From CAYOHP01 sp964403795 [NCBI: uncultured bacterium] (GTDB lineage: Bacteria > Muiribacteriota > UBA6191 > CAZXTJ01): a stretch of 18,020 bases of DNA. Below the pieces are notes generated by a model. That model ran no database searches. It worked only from the letters and a program-made list of their open reading frames with translations, and was not told the origin of the DNA. A program made the position numbers and the translations under genes. This document shows, one piece after another, positions 16,731 through 18,020 of the stretch. Each line of letters starts with the position of its first letter. Position 1 is the stretch's first letter. The DNA lies in assembly GCA_964403795.1 (NCBI GenBank), contig CAYOHP010000131.1, positions 1 to 18,020 on the forward strand. The letters run 5' to 3'.

Positions 16731-16796
16731 ATGACAACCCTTCCGCAGGACTGACTACGCCCCCTCCCGGATCCAGGTTGCAGGTCGTGGGGACGG

Positions 16797-18020
16797 CTAG
16801 CCGGCGTACTTCTGGACCAGGGCGTCGACCTCGGCCTGGAGCTGTTTCAGGGTCTCGGCCGCCTGGGCCCGTGCCGCCGGCAGGTCGCCGCCCTGGACCG
16901 GGATCCGGACCGAGGCGTAGAACTTGATCTTGGGCTCGGTCCCCGAGGGACGAGCGGCCAGTCGGCCGCCCCCCTCGAGGTGGTAGACGAGCACGTTGGA
17001 CTGGGGCAGGAGCAGCGGGATCTCCTCGCCACCCCGGAACGACTTCGAGAGCTTGACGTCGTCGATCCGCTCGATCCCGGCACCGGCAAGCTTGCGGATG
17101 GGGTTCTTGCGCAGGCCTTCCATGATCCGCGAGATCTTCTCGGCGCCTTCCTTGCCCTCGTAGAAGAAGTTCTGGAGCCCCTCGGCGAAGAAGCCGTGCT
17201 TCACGAAGAGCTCGTCCAGGCGATCCAGCAGGGTCTTTCCCTCGAGGTGGGCCAGGCAGCCGGCCTCCGCCATGAGGCAGGCCGCCACCACCGCGTCCTT
17301 GTCCCGGACATAGTCGGCCGGCATGTAGCCGAAGCTCTCCTCGGCCCCGAACACGTACCCATGTCCGGACTGCTTCTCCTCGCACTCCCGCAGGATGGCG
17401 GCGATCCACTTGAAGCCGGTCAGGGTCTCCCGATATTCGACGCCATAGGCCTTGGCGATCTCCCGGAGGAGCGGGGTGGTGACGATGGTGGAGAGCGCCA
17501 GCGGCTTCGCCGGCATGGCTCCCCGGGCCCGGAGGCCCGAGAGACAGTGATCGAGCATTAGGGCCGCGATCTGGTTCCCGTCGAGGAGCTCGAAGTCGCC
17601 CCCCGGAAGCTTCACGCCAACCCCGAGCCGGTCGGAATCGGCGTCGGTGGCCAGGATCAGGTCGGCTCCCTCCGCCTTGGCCTGGGCGAGGGCGGGGCCC
17701 ATGGCATGCCGGTCCTCTGGATTGGGAGCGGGAACGGTGGGGAAGTCCCCGTCGGGGTCCTTCTGGCTGGCGACCAGCGAGACGGATCCGAAGCCCCATT
17801 GTTTCAAGGCCTTGGGGACGGCCACGGCGCCGACACCGTGCAGCGGCGTGTAGACGAGCTTGAAGCGGGCGGCCTCGGACCGGATCCGGTCTCCGAATCG
17901 GCTCTGCTCCAGCACCTTGCGGTAGTAGGCCTCGTCGATCTCGGCTCCGATCTCGACCAGGAAGCCCATCTCCACTGCGGCCCGATGGCCGAGCCGCTTG
18001 ATCTCCTTCTGGCTGGAGAT
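16797..18020 (-). CDS. Phosphoglucomutase/phosphomannomutase family protein, C-terminal part (5' end outside window)
   Basis: The last 407 residues are visible and the frame stays open to the window edge. The family interconverts hexose 1- and 6-phosphates in the cytoplasm, feeding glycogen, cell-wall and polysaccharide precursors. Three hallmark motifs of the alpha-D-phosphohexomutase superfamily are present. The metal-binding loop is ATDADSDRLGVGV (around 17620-17655). The sugar-binding loop is GAEESFGY (around 17330-17352), followed by VRDKDAV. The C-terminal phosphate-binding loop is RPSGTEPKIKFY (around 16919-16960). The active-site serine loop lies in the missing N-terminal part. The layout and the EESFGY/VRDKD pairing look most like the PGM2/PgcA-type subgroup of about 570 residues, implying that about 160 residues are off the window. 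Substrate preference cannot be decided from this part. Confidence 0.95.
   Translation of the reverse strand: MSSQKEIKRLGHRAAVEMGFLVEIGAEIDEAYYRKVLEQSRFGDRIRSEAARFKLVYTPLHGVGAVAVPKALKQWGFGSVSLVASQKDPDGDFPTVPAPNPEDRHAMGPALAQAKAEGADLILATDADSDRLGVGVKLPGGDFELLDGNQIAALMLDHCLSGLRARGAMPAKPLALSTIVTTPLLREIAKAYGVEYRETLTGFKWIAAILRECEEKQSGHGYVFGAEESFGYMPADYVRDKDAVVAACLMAEAGCLAHLEGKTLLDRLDELFVKHGFFAEGLQNFFYEGKEGAEKISRIMEGLRKNPIRKLAGAGIERIDDVKLSKSFRGGEEIPLLLPQSNVLVYHLEGGGRLAARPSGTEPKIKFYASVRIPVQGGDLPAARAQAAETLKQLQAEVDALVQKYAG

Noticed and set aside
16634-16732. N-terminal extension of the Gly-rich protein from an upstream ATG
   Set aside because: It would place 33 polar residues before a clear signal peptide and lacks the Shine-Dalgarno found before the ATG at 16633.
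14396-16927. Plus-strand frame of 843 codons across the propeller end, the gap and the Gly-rich gene
   Set aside because: It runs through a strong terminator and three supported features, and its Ala/Gly/Thr repeats are the antisense of the Gly-rich tail.

Overview
This is very GC-rich DNA with strong G/C bias at third codon positions. Genes are tightly packed, with several overlapping junctions. The signal peptides, many membrane segments and very long proteins suggest a Gram-negative-type bacterium with a large genome and an elaborate envelope, such as Myxococcota, Planctomycetota or Acidobacteriota. No marker gene is present, so the phylum is not settled. There are no rRNA or tRNA genes, CRISPR arrays, transposases or phage genes.

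Positions 1-11521 (+) look like one operon of four genes: the 3' end of a small membrane protein with a low-complexity tail; a 2477-residue exported multi-pass protein overlapping it by ATGA; a tail-anchored protein with a degenerate PP2C phosphatase domain; and a degenerate response-regulator receiver fused to a coiled coil of about 500 residues. The giant protein is built of three similar cassettes, each a beta-rich extracytoplasmic part followed by membrane helices. Cassettes 2 and 3 each begin after an internal segment that resembles a signal peptide. The two downstream proteins keep the outline of a signalling enzyme or receiver but lack the residues needed for catalysis or phosphorylation. 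I infer an envelope-associated assembly with non-catalytic signalling-fold scaffolds. I do not recognise it as a named system.

Positions 11558-13324 (-) encode a soluble TPR protein convergent with that operon; a short bidirectional hairpin lies between them. Divergent from it is a 77-residue single-pass membrane protein (13411-13644).

Positions 13794-14693 (+) encode a secreted protein of seven near-identical repeats of about 37 residues, predicted to be a seven-bladed beta-propeller, followed by a strong intrinsic terminator. The next 374 bp hold two facing terminators, a 45-bp direct repeat and a G-quadruplex-type motif.

Positions 15068-16633 (-) encode a secreted protein of unknown function with two conserved-looking blocks and a Gly/Ser/Thr-rich tail containing 36-bp tandem repeats. 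Positions 16797-18020 (-) hold a phosphoglucomutase/phosphomannomutase that runs off the window.
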